Counted from the stretch's first letter, positions 23,573 through 32,273 are shown. The stretch is 32,273 nucleotides of DNA from Acidobacteriota bacterium (GCA_027592785.1 JAQCLD010000047.1:1-32273), one strand, 5' to 3'. A program made the numbers and translations. Notes: generated by a model from the letters alone, not told the origin.

Positions 23573-25223
23573 CTTCTCTCATCCAAGTCCGCACAAGGCT
23601 TGCGAACCGTTCGGGGCTTTCGGTTGCCACCTCTTCGAGGTGACGCCTCAACACGACGGTCTTGCCGGTCTGCTCAGCCGAGACCTTGAGGCCCTTCAGC
23701 ATGCGGTCTTCGTCCAACCGGCGGCGCTCGCTCTCCTCCGTCGCAGCTTCTTCGATTTGCTTGCGTTCGCGTTCGGTTTCGAGCGCAAGCTGCCGCGCCA
23801 CACGGACCTGCGTGGCGGCGCGCCGGCTCTTGAAGAACATCACCACGCCGACTAACAGCCCAACCCCAAGCGCCCCGAGGATAATCGGCGTCCGGTTCTT
23901 GCGGAACCATTCGGAACTGAATAGCTCGTCAGCGGGGTCCGCCGCCGGAGCAGGCGCCATGGGTCCCGATTCGAGCATCGAGAACGGCAGGCTCTCGACG
24001 GTCACTGTGTCGCCCCGATCCAGCCTGGCCCCGGACGCAGCGATAACCAGACTGCGCACCGTTTCAAGTTCCGCTGCGTCGCGTGGCCGTCTGGCGAGTT
24101 GCCCCAGCGCTTCGTCTAGGTAGACCTGATGATCGACCAACACGGCAATGGACATCCGCTGGATCTCGCCTCGCTCCAGGGTGCGGCGGGTCACGGTTCG
24201 ACTGGACTGAAAATTCGTGGTCTCCGAGCTGCGGTCCGTTCCGAAACGCTGCTGTTCGGGAACTGCGGGAGTGCGCGGCAGGTTGGAGGCGGTACCGGGA
24301 GCTCCGGCCGGAGGGCCATCAAGCGCGCTCTCCTGCGTCACCTGGCGGTTCACGATGACCGTATTCGGGTCGACCAGTTCCTCGGTCCGTTCACCGGAGT
24401 TCCAATCAACCTCGACGGCTACGTTGGCGCGCACGCCGCCCGGTCCAAGACGGGGTTCCAGTGTGGCCAGGATGCGGCTGGCAGCGTCTCTCTCGACGCT
24501 GCGTTGAAACTCAAGCTGACGTCCGCTGACATCTTCGGAACCGCCGAAGCGCCCCGTGAAAAGCCGCCCCGTTTGGTCCATTACCACGACTCCGGCTGGG
24601 GAGAGTCCCTCGACGGCGCTGGCCACAAGGTACGAAATTGCGCGGGTCTGCTCCCTGGATAGCGCGTGCCCGCCGTGCAGACGGACCACGATGGAAGCCT
24701 TGGCGGGTTCGTCGCGCTCAAGGAATACCGAACGCTCAGGCAGGGTGATGTGAGCGCGTGCTTGGGAGACTTCCGCTAACGATGAGATCGTTCGTTCGAG
24801 TTCACCCTCGAGGGCTCGCTGAAAGTTGATACGTTCGGCGAACTCAGTGGCTCCAAAGTTAGCTTGGTCGAACAGCTCGAAGCCGAGGCGTCCGCTCTCG
24901 GGTAAGCCCTCGGTGGCGAGTTGCAGTCGCGCGCGGTCGAGTTCTATCCGCGGGACGAGGATCGTCGTACCGTTTGCCTCTAGCCGGTAGGGAACCTCCA
25001 TCGTCTCGAGCCGGGCGACGATCAGGCCTGCCTCTTGAGAAGTGAGGCCGGAATATAGCGACCGATAGTCGTGCACGTTCGAACGCCAAACGAAGGCCCC
25101 AATCAAGCTCATCACCAGGGCCGCGACGACAAACAGCGTGACCCTGCCGCGCTGGTTCAAGGCAGCCCAGAACTCGCCGATCTGCTCCAGCAGTCGGCGC
25201 AATGTTGTAAAGAATTCTTCCAC
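23565..25223 (-). CDS. fliF: Flagellar MS-ring protein FliF
   Basis: FliF builds the MS ring in the inner membrane. The 552-residue protein has two membrane helices, near residues 28-46 and 447-467, flanking the periplasmic ring-building part (RBM-like motifs NATEF-type around 128-150, PERSVFLERDEPAKASIVV near 175-195). The charged cytoplasmic tail ends with the FliG-binding region. A linker with many Ser, Ala and Pro residues lies before the second helix. No truncation is seen. fliE ends 20 bp upstream. Confidence 0.95.
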   Translation of the reverse strand: MEEFFTTLRRLLEQIGEFWAALNQRGRVTLFVVAALVMSLIGAFVWRSNVHDYRSLYSGLTSQEAGLIVARLETMEVPYRLEANGTTILVPRIELDRARLQLATEGLPESGRLGFELFDQANFGATEFAERINFQRALEGELERTISSLAEVSQARAHITLPERSVFLERDEPAKASIVVRLHGGHALSREQTRAISYLVASAVEGLSPAGVVVMDQTGRLFTGRFGGSEDVSGRQLEFQRSVERDAASRILATLEPRLGPGGVRANVAVEVDWNSGERTEELVDPNTVIVNRQVTQESALDGPPAGAPGTASNLPRTPAVPEQQRFGTDRSSETTNFQSSRTVTRRTLERGEIQRMSIAVLVDHQVYLDEALGQLARRPRDAAELETVRSLVIAASGARLDRGDTVTVESLPFSMLESGPMAPAPAADPADELFSSEWFRKNRTPIILGALGVGLLVGVVMFFKSRRAATQVRVARQLALETERERKQIEEAATEESERRRLDEDRMLKGLKVSAEQTGKTVVLRRHLEEVATESPERFASLVRTWMREDD

Positions 25224-25243
25224 GGAAAACTACACGACTCTGA

Positions 25244-25534
25244 TCAGACCTGCATCCGCATTACCTCGTGATAGGCTTCGACGGCCTTGTTGCGGATCGC
25301 CATGGTCAACTCGAAAGCCAAGGCCGCCTGCTCCCCGGCCAATATGACTCGATGAAGTTCTACCGACTCCCCGGCGATGAGCTGACGGGATTGTTGCGCC
25401 GCTTCGGACTGCAAGTCCTGCAGCTTGGTCATTCCTTCTTTGAGTAGCTCGCCGAATCCGCCGCTTGCGCCTCCTGGCTTGGCGCGTTCGGCTAGGTCGG
25501 GCAGCGTGATCTGACTGAAGCGAATTGCGTCCAC
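25244..25534 (-). CDS. fliE: Flagellar hook-basal body complex protein FliE
   Basis: FliE joins the MS ring to the rod. The 96-residue protein ends with the conserved C-terminal helical segment ELTMAIRNKAVEAYHEVMRMQV (residues 75-96; only the first part is a known family signature), preceded by GESVELHRVILAGEQAALAF. It lies between flgC (10 bp upstream) and fliF (20 bp downstream), the usual flgBC-fliEF order. The length is typical. Confidence 0.92.
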   Translation of the reverse strand: MDAIRFSQITLPDLAERAKPGGASGGFGELLKEGMTKLQDLQSEAAQQSRQLIAGESVELHRVILAGEQAALAFELTMAIRNKAVEAYHEVMRMQV

Positions 25535-25544
25535 TGCGCTTCTC

Positions 25545-25994
25545 CTAGCGGGCCACGTCGATGGTCGCGTTGATCATCTGACGGACCGCGTCGATGACCG
25601 CCAAGTTCGCCTGGTAGGAGCGAACCGAAGCGGTGAGATCGACCATGTCTTCGATGGGATTGAAGCCCGGATAGGCGACATAGCCGGCTTCATCGGCGTC
25701 GGGGTGATCGGGCTCGAAGCGCATTTCGGGCTCCGCGGTTTCGAATTCCAGGCGGGCCACGCGTACGCCCTCAAGTGCGCCGCCGTCGACGCGCGAGCGC
25801 ACCTGCGAGAGTACCGCGCCAAAGGCGGGTCCAACCGGCGCGGATTCAAACACGACTCTTCGCCGCCGGTAGGGGCCGCCTTGGGGCGTCCGCGTCGTCT
25901 CCGAGTTGGCGATGTTTTCGGTCAGCGCTTCGACTCGCGCTCTTTGCGCGGACAGTCCCGAAGCCCCTACTCCTAATGCGTCATACAGGCCCAT
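25545..25994 (-). CDS. flgC: Flagellar basal-body rod protein FlgC
   Basis: FlgC is a proximal rod subunit. The 149-residue sequence has the N-terminal rod motif ASGLSAQRARVEALTENIANSETTRT, shared with rod/hook proteins, and GGPYRRR. The C-terminal helix contains YQANLAVIDAVRQMINATIDVA, also rod-typical. The start is two bases after the flgB stop. Its middle segment is slightly longer and more acidic than usual. Confidence 0.94.
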   Translation of the reverse strand: MGLYDALGVGASGLSAQRARVEALTENIANSETTRTPQGGPYRRRRVVFESAPVGPAFGAVLSQVRSRVDGGALEGVRVARLEFETAEPEMRFEPDHPDADEAGYVAYPGFNPIEDMVDLTASVRSYQANLAVIDAVRQMINATIDVAR

Positions 25995-25996
25995 GT

Positions 25997-26350
25997 CTAT
26001 CTCCCTTCGTGAATCGCGTCGCGTACGGCTTTAATGCCGCCTTTGAGCATGAGCAGGGCGTGCGAAAAACGCACGCCGGTCTCGGAGAGCTGCTGCAACT
26101 CGCGCTCCAGGACGACATCGTTGCCGTCGTTCTTGACGGCTAACGTCCCGAGCTGTCGCACAGGGGCTTGCTCTGCGGCGGAATTGCTTGTGGGGCTGTC
26201 TAGGGCGGCACGCAGCGCAGCCCCAAACTCAAGCTGCCGGGTGCGGTATCCCGGAGTATCGGCGTTGGCGATATTGGTCGCGGTCACCCTCTGGGACTGC
26301 GAGAGCAGATCGAGGTAGCGCGTGACGAGGGTGGTCTCAGGTCCAAGCAT
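25997..26350 (-). CDS. flgB: Flagellar basal-body rod protein FlgB
   Basis: FlgB is a proximal rod subunit. The 117-residue sequence has RVTATNIANADTPGYRTRQLEFGAALR, the conserved rod N-terminal motif, and the C-terminal helical NDGNDVVLERELQQLSETGVRFSHALLML part. It starts nine bases after the activator stop, so the activator and structural genes are probably one transcript. The length is slightly below the family average, without evidence of truncation. Confidence 0.93.
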   Translation of the reverse strand: MLGPETTLVTRYLDLLSQSQRVTATNIANADTPGYRTRQLEFGAALRAALDSPTSNSAAEQAPVRQLGTLAVKNDGNDVVLERELQQLSETGVRFSHALLMLKGGIKAVRDAIHEGR

Positions 26351-26359
26351 CGTGGCTCC

Positions 26360-27370
26360 TTAGGCGGCAGCTTCCTGCAAAGTCTTCCAGCGCGCGAGGA
26401 AAGTCGTGCGCTTGAGCCGTAGCAGGTCCGCGGCTCGTTTCTTGTTGCCGTCGGTCAGCGTCAAGGCCTGCTTCAATAGGTCGCGTTCAAAGGCGCAGAT
26501 CACAGCGTCGTAGTCCAATCCGGATGCGGGCACCTGCAGCGAAGGAACGTCGCAGGCGACCTCGGTACGCGGACCTTTCGGTAGCGCAAAGTCGGTCTCG
26601 CTCAAAACCAACCGATCGCCGCTCAAGGCGACCGCCTTTTCCAATGCGTTCTGCAGTTGCCGTACGTTTCCTGGCCAGTTGTGGCGGCATAGACGCGAGA
26701 CGGCGGCCTCGGACAGGCGCTTCTCGGGCAGGCCCTCCCGCAGGCAACTTCGTCTCAACAGGAAATTGGCGATTTCGGGGATGTCGTCGATCCGCTCCGC
26801 CAGGTCAGGCAAGCGGATAGGCACGACGTTAAGTCGGTAGTAGAGATCCTCGCGAAACTGATCGCGCTCGACCATGCGTCCGAGATCACGGTTAGTCGCC
26901 GCTATAATTCGCACGTCGACGTGAACCGTCTGGGAGCTTCCGACGCGCTGAAACTCCCCCTCTTGCAGCGCCCGCAAGAGCTTGGCCTGCATCTCGGCGG
27001 GCAGTTCGCCGACTTCGTCCAGGAAAAGCGTACCGCCGTCGGCTTGCTCGAATCGTCCGGCTCGGCCACAGATCGCTCCGCTGAAGGCGCCTTTGACGTG
27101 TCCGAAGAACTCGGCCTCGACGAGGTCAGCCGGTATAGCGCCGCAATTGACAGATACCAGGTCCCGGCTACTGCGAGCGGACGCTTGGTGAATCGCTCGG
27201 GCCGCGAGTTCCTTGCCCGTTCCGGTGCGTCCGGTAATCAGAATCGTGCAATGGCGCGGAGCAACCAGGCGCAGGACTTCGATCGCCTCACGCAAGAGGC
27301 GGCTCGATCCAACCAACGATTGGAACGGATCGCGGGAAATTTGTGTCGCGGTAGGCAAAGTTCTCAACAC
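26360..27370 (-). CDS. Sigma-54-dependent transcriptional activator (FlrC/FleR-like, no receiver domain)
   Basis: A 336-residue enhancer-binding protein: an AAA+ domain with Walker A GRTGTGKE (47-54), sigma-54-contact loop GAFSGA (94-99), Walker [10 protein letters not shown] (112-120) and the [17 protein letters not shown] segment near 229-245. A Fis-type helix-turn-helix ([21 protein letters not shown]) closes the protein. GAFSGA has Ser where GAFTGA is usual. There is no N-terminal receiver or GAF domain, so it is not a standard two-component regulator. It heads the flagellar operon, so flagellar gene control is the likely role, by inference. Confidence 0.92.
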   Translation of the reverse strand: MLRTLPTATQISRDPFQSLVGSSRLLREAIEVLRLVAPRHCTILITGRTGTGKELAARAIHQASARSSRDLVSVNCGAIPADLVEAEFFGHVKGAFSGAICGRAGRFEQADGGTLFLDEVGELPAEMQAKLLRALQEGEFQRVGSSQTVHVDVRIIAATNRDLGRMVERDQFREDLYYRLNVVPIRLPDLAERIDDIPEIANFLLRRSCLREGLPEKRLSEAAVSRLCRHNWPGNVRQLQNALEKAVALSGDRLVLSETDFALPKGPRTEVACDVPSLQVPASGLDYDAVICAFERDLLKQALTLTDGNKKRAADLLRLKRTTFLARWKTLQEAAA

Positions 27371-27478
27371 TAGGTCGTGAGAGAATCATCGGTCGCGATG
27401 GCGGCCCGATACATGTGCCGGGCTGCAGGCAGGTCTATGCCCTCGACCGTACGCCGGGCCTAGGGTAGGCGCTAGCTG

Positions 27479-28363
27479 TTAGGCGCTGCTGGGAGCGGCG
27501 GCGGAGTGGTTGGTGCGCCGTACTATCTTCTCGACCGCGGAGCGGCCTTTCTCGAAGGCTTCGCCATAGAATTGGCGTTTTTCTTTGCGCGTGAGGCGGC
27601 GTCCGATGCGGAAATAGCGTTCCAGGCCTTTGCCGACAGCGTAGGTCCCGGCAAACGACACGAGTCCTTTGGAGATCAGACCGCCGCCGGCAGGAATCTT
27701 GCCGGCCAGTTCGCGGGCGATTGCGCGCCATCCGAACGCCGCGGCGACGATCGAGCCGATCTGGCCTTTCTGGTAGGAGTAGCCGATGTCTCCGTCGCTG
27801 GCGGCGGCGACCAAGAAGGCCATGCGCACCTGATTCATCGTGAGAAACGCCGTATCCGAAGCGAATTCGCCGACGGCCCAGGGAATCATCGCCACGGTCG
27901 GAATGATATTGGGCACCGCCGTAGCCACGGTGAATACTGCGTTCTCTTTGGAAACCTTCCAGATAATGCGATCAATCACGGCATCGCGCAGACCGGGCAG
28001 GACCCGTGCAAGGGGCACGCCGTCGTCTTCGCGGTTTTCGAGCATGGCTTCAATGCTTCCCTTGCGGTCCATTGGATCGAAGCGGAAGAAGTTCGCTGGG
28101 TGCGGCACTCCGGATTCCGCGAATCCCACGTCGCAGCGAGCGAAGTCGTCCTCGGTAGCAATGCGAACGATGTGCTTTCCGGCCCTGCGCATCTGGGCCT
28201 CGGACGAGTCGCGCGGAATCAGGCAGCGGAAGATCTCTCCGGCTATCGCTTCGTCGGCCGCTAAGACTCCGAAGGTTACCGGCCGGTCAGCCAGAGTGCG
28301 CACTTCGTTGGGGTTCAAATTGCGCAGCGCGGTTCTGATTTGGCGGATCACTGGTAAAGCCAC
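27479..28363 (-). CDS. DUF697-type membrane-associated protein
   Basis: A 294-residue protein with a non-hydrophobic N-terminal 130 residues and a central apolar segment (AVFTVATAVPNIIPTVAMI near 140-158). DUF697-like helices follow with SIVAAAFGWRAIARELAGKIP near 205-225 and a basic tail. In other bacteria DUF697 modules follow a GTPase domain, but I see no NKxD or GxxxxGKS motif here. The ATG is well placed. Its gene is separated by 108 bp from the flagellar activator and is divergent from hfq. The function is unknown. Confidence 0.75.
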   Translation of the reverse strand: MALPVIRQIRTALRNLNPNEVRTLADRPVTFGVLAADEAIAGEIFRCLIPRDSSEAQMRRAGKHIVRIATEDDFARCDVGFAESGVPHPANFFRFDPMDRKGSIEAMLENREDDGVPLARVLPGLRDAVIDRIIWKVSKENAVFTVATAVPNIIPTVAMIPWAVGEFASDTAFLTMNQVRMAFLVAAASDGDIGYSYQKGQIGSIVAAAFGWRAIARELAGKIPAGGGLISKGLVSFAGTYAVGKGLERYFRIGRRLTRKEKRQFYGEAFEKGRSAVEKIVRRTNHSAAAPSSA

Positions 28364-28594
28364 ACGTTGATTCTAACGGTTGAAACAACTTGTCGCCATA
28401 CGGTGAACCCCTGGCGCCGTTCGTAACCCAGACGGGCCGCCGGGCATCTTAACATGTGAGCAGGCAGCGAGCTTCCGCCATGGTGCGAGGGGACCTGCCC
28501 AGAGAGTCGACATCGCAGTCGGCCGGATGTAAGTAACTGATAATACTGGGCTATCTGAGGCGCCAGCGCTTCGGATCGATTATTGAGGTACAAC

Positions 28595-28873
28595 TTGCCT
28601 AACCAGAACCTGCAGGACGCCTTTCTGAATTCCGCCAGGAAAGAACGCGTTCCGGTAACGATTTATCTGACCAGCTGGGTCAAGCTGTCTGGCCGAGTCC
28701 GCGGTTTTGACAAGTATTGCGTCGTGTTTGAGACCAACCATCAGGAACAGTTAATCTTCAAACACGCCATCTCCACTGTCGTCATGGGGCGCCGCCCGGG
28801 CTCAACCAAACCTGACGCAGACGAAGAAGAGCCGACGATCGGCGAGACAACTGAGCAGCCCAACACCCTTTGA
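28595..28873 (+). CDS. hfq: RNA chaperone Hfq
   Basis: Hfq forms a hexameric Sm-like ring that pairs small RNAs with mRNAs. The start is TTG at 28595 because TGAGGT (28584-28589) sits six bases upstream. The in-frame TTG at 28583 overlaps that ribosome-binding site and is unlikely. The 92-residue protein has [21 protein letters not shown] (the Sm1 region), [10 protein letters not shown] and IFKHAIST, the Sm2 signature. The C-terminal 30 residues are an acidic, Pro/Glu-rich tail. The stop overlaps the hflX start (TTGA), the common hfq-hflX coupling. Confidence 0.95.
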   Translation: MPNQNLQDAFLNSARKERVPVTIYLTSWVKLSGRVRGFDKYCVVFETNHQEQLIFKHAISTVVMGRRPGSTKPDADEEEPTIGETTEQPNTL

Positions 28874-30240
28874 CCGCCCCAAATAACCGCTGGTCCCACG
28901 ACAATCGGACCACCAACGAAACATGTGTGCTTGTCGGACTCGATCTTCGGAGTCGCAAGGGCGCGAGCGCGTCGGAAGCGCTATTGGAGTCCTACACAGC
29001 TCAGGACTCCCTCGCCGAGCTTGCTGAACTAGCCGATAGCGCGGGCGCGGAAGTCGTCGGCACGATGATCCAGGCTCGCGACCATCTGGATCCCGCCACG
29101 CTGATCGGCAAAGGCAAGGTCGAGGAAGTGAAGGGCTGGGCGGCGCAGCAGGATGCCGACTTCGTACTCTTTGATCAGAGCTTGAGCCCGAGTCAGCAGC
29201 GCAACCTAGAGAAGGCGCTCGAGTGCCGCGTCCTCGACCGCACGCAGTTGATCCTCGATATCTTTGCGCGGCACGCCAGAACGCGAGAGGGCAAGCTGCA
29301 GGTTGAGTTGGCACAACTCAATTACTTGTTGCCGCGTTTGTCTGGCCGCGGCGTCCAGATGTCCCGGCTTGGCGGCGGCATCGGCACCAGGGGCCCAGGC
29401 GAAACCCAGCTTGAAACGGACCGCAGGCGCATCGGCCAGCGCATCGACAAGCTCAAAGAGAATCTCAAAAAGGTTCGCTCGACGCGCGACCTGCAGCGCA
29501 AGAAGCGCACCGCCGTCCCACTGGCAACGTTGGCTCTTGCGGGCTATACCAACGCGGGCAAATCGACGCTGTTCAACGCCTTAACGGATTCGCATGTCCT
29601 AGCCGAGAAGCGCATGTTTGCCACGCTCGATCCGACGATTCGCGTGCTGGAGTTGCCTTCGAAACGCCACGTGTTGATGTCCGATACGGTTGGCTTCATT
29701 CGCGGATTGCCGACGACGCTGGTCCAAGCGTTTCGCGCCACTTTGGAAGAGGTGACCGAAGCGTCGATGATTCTGCACGTCGTGGATATCGGTTCTCCCG
29801 GCAGGCGAGAGCAGATGCGCGAAGTGGACACGCTGCTGAAGGAACTAGAGGCCGCCGAGACGCCCCAGATCCTCGTGCTCAACAAGGCAGACCTGATCGG
29901 CGGGCCGGAAGCCAGGGCGATCCTTGCGGCCGAACGCGGCGCCGGCGGGCGGGCGGAAGTTGTGGTGATTTCGGCTGCCACTGGACAAGGTTTCGACGAT
30001 CTCCGGCAGGCGATCGAGAAGTGCTTGCCTGCCGATCCGCTGCGGCAGGTCACCTACCGTTTCGGACATGACCAGGGCGAGCGACTCAACTTTCTCTATA
30101 CCCACGCCCGGATCCTGGAACGCGAGGATGAGCCAACCGGCGTAGTCGTGACGGCGGAAGCCCCCGAGTCGGTTCGCGTCTTACTGACGGAGTACGAGAC
30201 TAGCGAGGCTTCGATCCCGCCAGCGCCACAAAGCGTTTGA
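28870..30240 (+). CDS. hflX: Ribosome-associated GTPase HflX
   Basis: HflX is a GTPase that splits stalled ribosomes. The 456-residue protein has an N-terminal HflX domain with GKGKVEEVK near 80-88, a glycine-rich coiled-coil stretch near 155-205 including the [15 protein letters not shown] segment, and a GTPase domain with GYTNAGKS (225-232), DTVGF (272-276) and NKAD near 338. A C-terminal domain of about 90 residues follows. It starts at TTG 28870, overlapping the hfq stop by TTGA, with no ribosome-binding site of its own, so translation is probably coupled. Its 3' end overlaps the transglycosylase gene by 41 bp antiparallel. Confidence 0.95.
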   Translation: MTAPNNRWSHDNRTTNETCVLVGLDLRSRKGASASEALLESYTAQDSLAELAELADSAGAEVVGTMIQARDHLDPATLIGKGKVEEVKGWAAQQDADFVLFDQSLSPSQQRNLEKALECRVLDRTQLILDIFARHARTREGKLQVELAQLNYLLPRLSGRGVQMSRLGGGIGTRGPGETQLETDRRRIGQRIDKLKENLKKVRSTRDLQRKKRTAVPLATLALAGYTNAGKSTLFNALTDSHVLAEKRMFATLDPTIRVLELPSKRHVLMSDTVGFIRGLPTTLVQAFRATLEEVTEASMILHVVDIGSPGRREQMREVDTLLKELEAAETPQILVLNKADLIGGPEARAILAAERGAGGRAEVVVISAATGQGFDDLRQAIEKCLPADPLRQVTYRFGHDQGERLNFLYTHARILEREDEPTGVVVTAEAPESVRVLLTEYETSEASIPPAPQSV

Positions 30241-30889
30241 GTACGCGGCTGACGAAGTTCTGCGTTTCCGCGAAAGGCGGGATGCCGTTGTAGCGGTCCA
30301 CCGCGGCCGGGCCGGCGTTATACGCCGCAATGGCGCGTACCAGTTGGTCGTTCGAGCCCGCGTACTTGTTCAACAGAAATCGCAAATACTGGGCGCCGCC
30401 TTGCACGTTTTCTGCCGGGTCGTGCGGGTTCACTTCGAGATCGGCGGCGGTCTCAGGCATCAGCTGCATCAACCCGATTGCGCCCTTTGACGAGAGAGCC
30501 TTGGGGTCGAAGTTCGACTCGGCGGCGATGACGCTGTACAGCAACTCGGGATGCAGTTGGTTGGTGGCCGACTCGGCAGCCACGATACCCTCAATCCCGG
30601 ACGAGCTAGAGTCGGCTATCTGGGTGGGTTGCACCTCGACCGCCGGCGCTGCGCTGGATGCCCGCTCTTCGATGCTGGCGATCAACACTGCGGGCAACTC
30701 GGTGACGCCTCCGTCCGAAGCGTGCAGGCGAATGCGGTCGCCCACGAGCTCGTGGCGTTCGGCGATCAGACTGTAGCCGGTCGTCAACAAGAGAACCTGC
30801 TCGGCTCGTGCCTGTCCGGCGATTAATAGTAAGGCCGACGTCGCCAGTGCTGCGGTTCGAAGCATCCCGAATAGGTTTGACGCGTACAT
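30200..30889 (-). CDS. Secreted lytic transglycosylase (SLT domain)
   Basis: Cleaves peptidoglycan glycan strands in the periplasm. The 229-residue protein has a signal peptide ([15 protein letters not shown], cleavage after residue 29) and a low-complexity linker near 75-100. The SLT domain runs from about 100 to 215, with the catalytic Glu124 in [23 protein letters not shown] near 137-146 and [20 protein letters not shown] near 190-209. An ATG at 30865 is an alternative start. The first residues after the signal look like a short DUF4124-type beta segment, but this is uncertain. The 3' end overlaps hflX by 41 bp. Confidence 0.9.
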   Translation of the reverse strand: MYASNLFGMLRTAALATSALLLIAGQARAEQVLLLTTGYSLIAERHELVGDRIRLHASDGGVTELPAVLIASIEERASSAAPAVEVQPTQIADSSSSGIEGIVAAESATNQLHPELLYSVIAAESNFDPKALSSKGAIGLMQLMPETAADLEVNPHDPAENVQGGAQYLRFLLNKYAGSNDQLVRAIAAYNAGPAAVDRYNGIPPFAETQNFVSRVLKRFVALAGSKPR

Positions 30890-30911
30890 GACTGGCTACG
30901 GGCAGGCGGAA

Positions 30912-31925
30912 TCAGCCTCCCAGGCTGATCATCTCAATCTTCTTACGATTCTGCGGCGTGTAGCCACTAGGAGAATTCATCTGGATGAGGCGCGTCTCCG
31001 AGTAGCGATCCGCCCGTTTCTGCCAGATGTCCGTGACGAACTCGCTCAGCTGCTCGTCGGACTCGCCAGACCGCAGGCGGCCCTTCAGATCGGCTCCAAC
31101 GTCCGCAAACAGGCAAGTGACGACTTGGCCGTCCGCCGTCAATCGGACTCGGCTACAGGCACCACAGAAGGGCTCCGTTACCGAGGCGATGACGCCGACC
31201 CCGCCGCGCCCATCGGCGAAAGAATAATCTTGCGAAGGCCTCGACCCTCTGCCGTCTCGCTCAATCAGCTCGTAGCGAGAGCGCAGAACTTTTAGAATCT
31301 CGCGCTGGCTGACAAGTTTTTCTGAAGTCCAGGAATTGGCATTGCCGACGTCCATGAACTCGATGAAGCGCATTTCGTCCCCGTTGGCCCGAGCGAACTC
31401 GGCCAGATCGAGAATCTCGTCTTCATTGACGCCGCGTTCGACTACGGCGTTGAACTTCAGCTGCCCGAAACCCGCCTCGCGTGCCGACTCAATGCCGTCC
31501 AACACAGGCTGTAAATCAGCCCGCTGCGTAATCTGTCGGAACCGATCCGGCTGCAGCGAATCGATGCTGATGGTCAGGCGCTTCAGGCCCGCATCCTTCA
31601 AGGGCTGCGCCAGCTCGACCAGTCGTGAGGCATTGGTGGTCAGCGCGATATCTTCGATTCCCGGTATGGCAGCCAGCTGGGCTACCAATTCCGGCAGCCC
31701 TTTGCGAACCAACGGTTCGCCGCCGGTGATACGAAGTTTCTTGACTCCCAAGCCGGCAAAGACTCCTGCCGTACGAGCGATTTCTTCAAACGTGAGAATC
31801 TGGTCGCGGCTGATCCAGGGGTATTCGTCCAGCGGCATGCAGTAGGTGCAGCGGAAGTTGCAACGGTCGGTGACCGAGATGCGCAAGTCCTCCAGCGGAC
31901 GCTTCATGCGATCAAGAATCGGCAA
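30912..31925 (-). CDS. moaA: GTP 3',8-cyclase MoaA (molybdenum cofactor biosynthesis)
   Basis: MoaA, a radical SAM enzyme, starts molybdopterin synthesis by converting GTP to 3',8-cyclo-GTP. The 337-residue protein has the radical SAM CxxxCxxC motif in DRCNFRCTYC (Cys22, 26, 29), TGGEPL near 68-73, a second cluster in CGACSRVRLTADGQVVTCLF (C-terminal) and the C-terminal GG. The start is a TTG at 31925, supported by the homologous opening ILDRMKRPLEDLRIS; the ATG at 31907 is an alternative. No other moa gene is in the window. Confidence 0.93.
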   Translation of the reverse strand: MPILDRMKRPLEDLRISVTDRCNFRCTYCMPLDEYPWISRDQILTFEEIARTAGVFAGLGVKKLRITGGEPLVRKGLPELVAQLAAIPGIEDIALTTNASRLVELAQPLKDAGLKRLTISIDSLQPDRFRQITQRADLQPVLDGIESAREAGFGQLKFNAVVERGVNEDEILDLAEFARANGDEMRFIEFMDVGNANSWTSEKLVSQREILKVLRSRYELIERDGRGSRPSQDYSFADGRGGVGVIASVTEPFCGACSRVRLTADGQVVTCLFADVGADLKGRLRSGESDEQLSEFVTDIWQKRADRYSETRLIQMNSPSGYTPQNRKKIEMISLGG

Positions 31926-31973
31926 GCTACCGCTATTCTATCGACCTCGCGCCGAACCGCTCGGTCCGAGTCT

Positions 31974-32270
31974 ATGTATATTGGCTCCGTGCAGACATTT
32001 CGCGAGGAACAACGCTTCCGTCAACCCTGGCTGGTGGTCTTGATGGCGGTCAGTACCCTAGCCGTTGCCTGGGCTATTCAGATCATGCAAGTCGGCACTT
32101 GGGCGACCCTGGCCGCTCTTGCTGTTCCTGTTGCAATTTCGGCCTGGCTTCTGTCCATGACCCTGATTACCGAGGTCCGGCCAGAAGGTCTCTACATCCG
32201 TTTCAAGCCGGGATTTCCATTTTGGCCATCGCGACGCGTTGACGGTAGCAGAGCTTGCCCGCCGGTGTAA
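31974..32270 (+). CDS. Hypothetical membrane protein, possibly frameshifted near the window edge
   Basis: A 98-residue ORF with two hydrophobic segments (VVLMAVSTLAVAWAIQIM and LAALAVPVAISAWLLSM) and a charged C-terminal part (TEVRPEGLYIRFKPG). No named family is recognised with certainty, although the TEVRxxGLYIRF part recalls small DUF-type membrane proteins. The ORF stops three bases before the window ends. From about 32212 the next frame reads DFHFGHRDALTVAELARRC and stays open to the edge, so a one-base indel in GGG at 32210-32212 could have shifted the frame. The gene is divergent from moaA. Confidence 0.5.
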   Translation: MYIGSVQTFREEQRFRQPWLVVLMAVSTLAVAWAIQIMQVGTWATLAALAVPVAISAWLLSMTLITEVRPEGLYIRFKPGFPFWPSRRVDGSRACPPV

Positions 32271-32273
32271 CGG

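Noticed and set aside
27371..27478. Possible sigma-54 promoter (GG-N10-GC, minus strand AGGGCATAGACCTGC) before the activator
   Set aside because: Only the GG and GC pairs match and flanking bases do not.
28516..28546. GATAAT and TAATAC near 28539-28546 as -10 boxes for hfq
   Set aside because: No TTGACA-like hexamer at a suitable spacing, so it could not be called a promoter.
28348..28593. Minus-strand frame in the hfq upstream region
   Set aside because: No domain, overlaps the DUF697 gene start and covers the region expected to be regulatory.

Overview
The window (32,273 bp, high GC) is a bacterial chromosomal segment carrying one end of an integrated mobile element. Gene content and style suggest Acidobacteriota, possibly a Bryobacterales-type soil bacterium: a eukaryote-like Ser/Thr kinase fused to a WD40-type propeller, a ROK-type polyphosphate glucokinase, a lipoprotein N-acyl-D-amino-acid deacylase, an Hfq read from a TTG start, and non-gammaproteobacterial flagellar gene order. 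No taxonomic marker was tested, so this is an inference.

Region 1 (1-3090). The right end of an integrative element: an AAA+ replication-type ATPase whose Walker A lysine is replaced, a small excisionase-like helix-turn-helix protein and a complete tyrosine recombinase. The recombinase ends 30 bp from the 3' end of an initiator tRNA-fMet gene, the probable attachment site. The other end lies outside the window.

Region 2 (3014-10482). Housekeeping and signalling genes: tRNA-fMet, rsgA and the kinase on the minus strand; a divergent membrane-anchored heterodisulfide-reductase-like Fe-S oxidoreductase; and ribBA, whose GTP cyclohydrolase II half has lost all its zinc cysteines, behind an O-methyltransferase gene. 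A divergent intergenic region with a hairpin and a 13-bp direct repeat precedes a 58-residue membrane ORF.

Region 3 (10479-20115). A late flagellar operon flaG-fliS-fliD-(fliT-like), reading leftwards, sits downstream of thiI, a duplicated-domain secreted protein, glcE and glcF (glycolate oxidase subunits without glcD). A divergent ppgK and the D-aminoacylase follow.

Region 4 (20146-27370). One compact minus-strand operon for the flagellar basal body and export ATPase: sigma-54 activator, flgB, flgC, fliE, fliF, fliG, fliH, fliI, fliJ, with gaps of a few bases or short overlaps. The activator has no receiver domain.

Region 5 (27479-32273). A DUF697-type membrane protein, divergent hfq-hflX coupled by a TTGA overlap, a secreted lytic transglycosylase whose 3' end overlaps hflX antiparallel, moaA, and a membrane ORF at the right edge that may be frameshifted.

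No CRISPR array, insertion sequence or rRNA was seen. The most unusual items are the element at initiator tRNA-fMet with its lysine-less ATPase, the G1-A72 acceptor end of that tRNA, the degenerate RibBA, and the duplicated secreted protein between thiI and glcE. No gap between genes exceeds about 230 bp.
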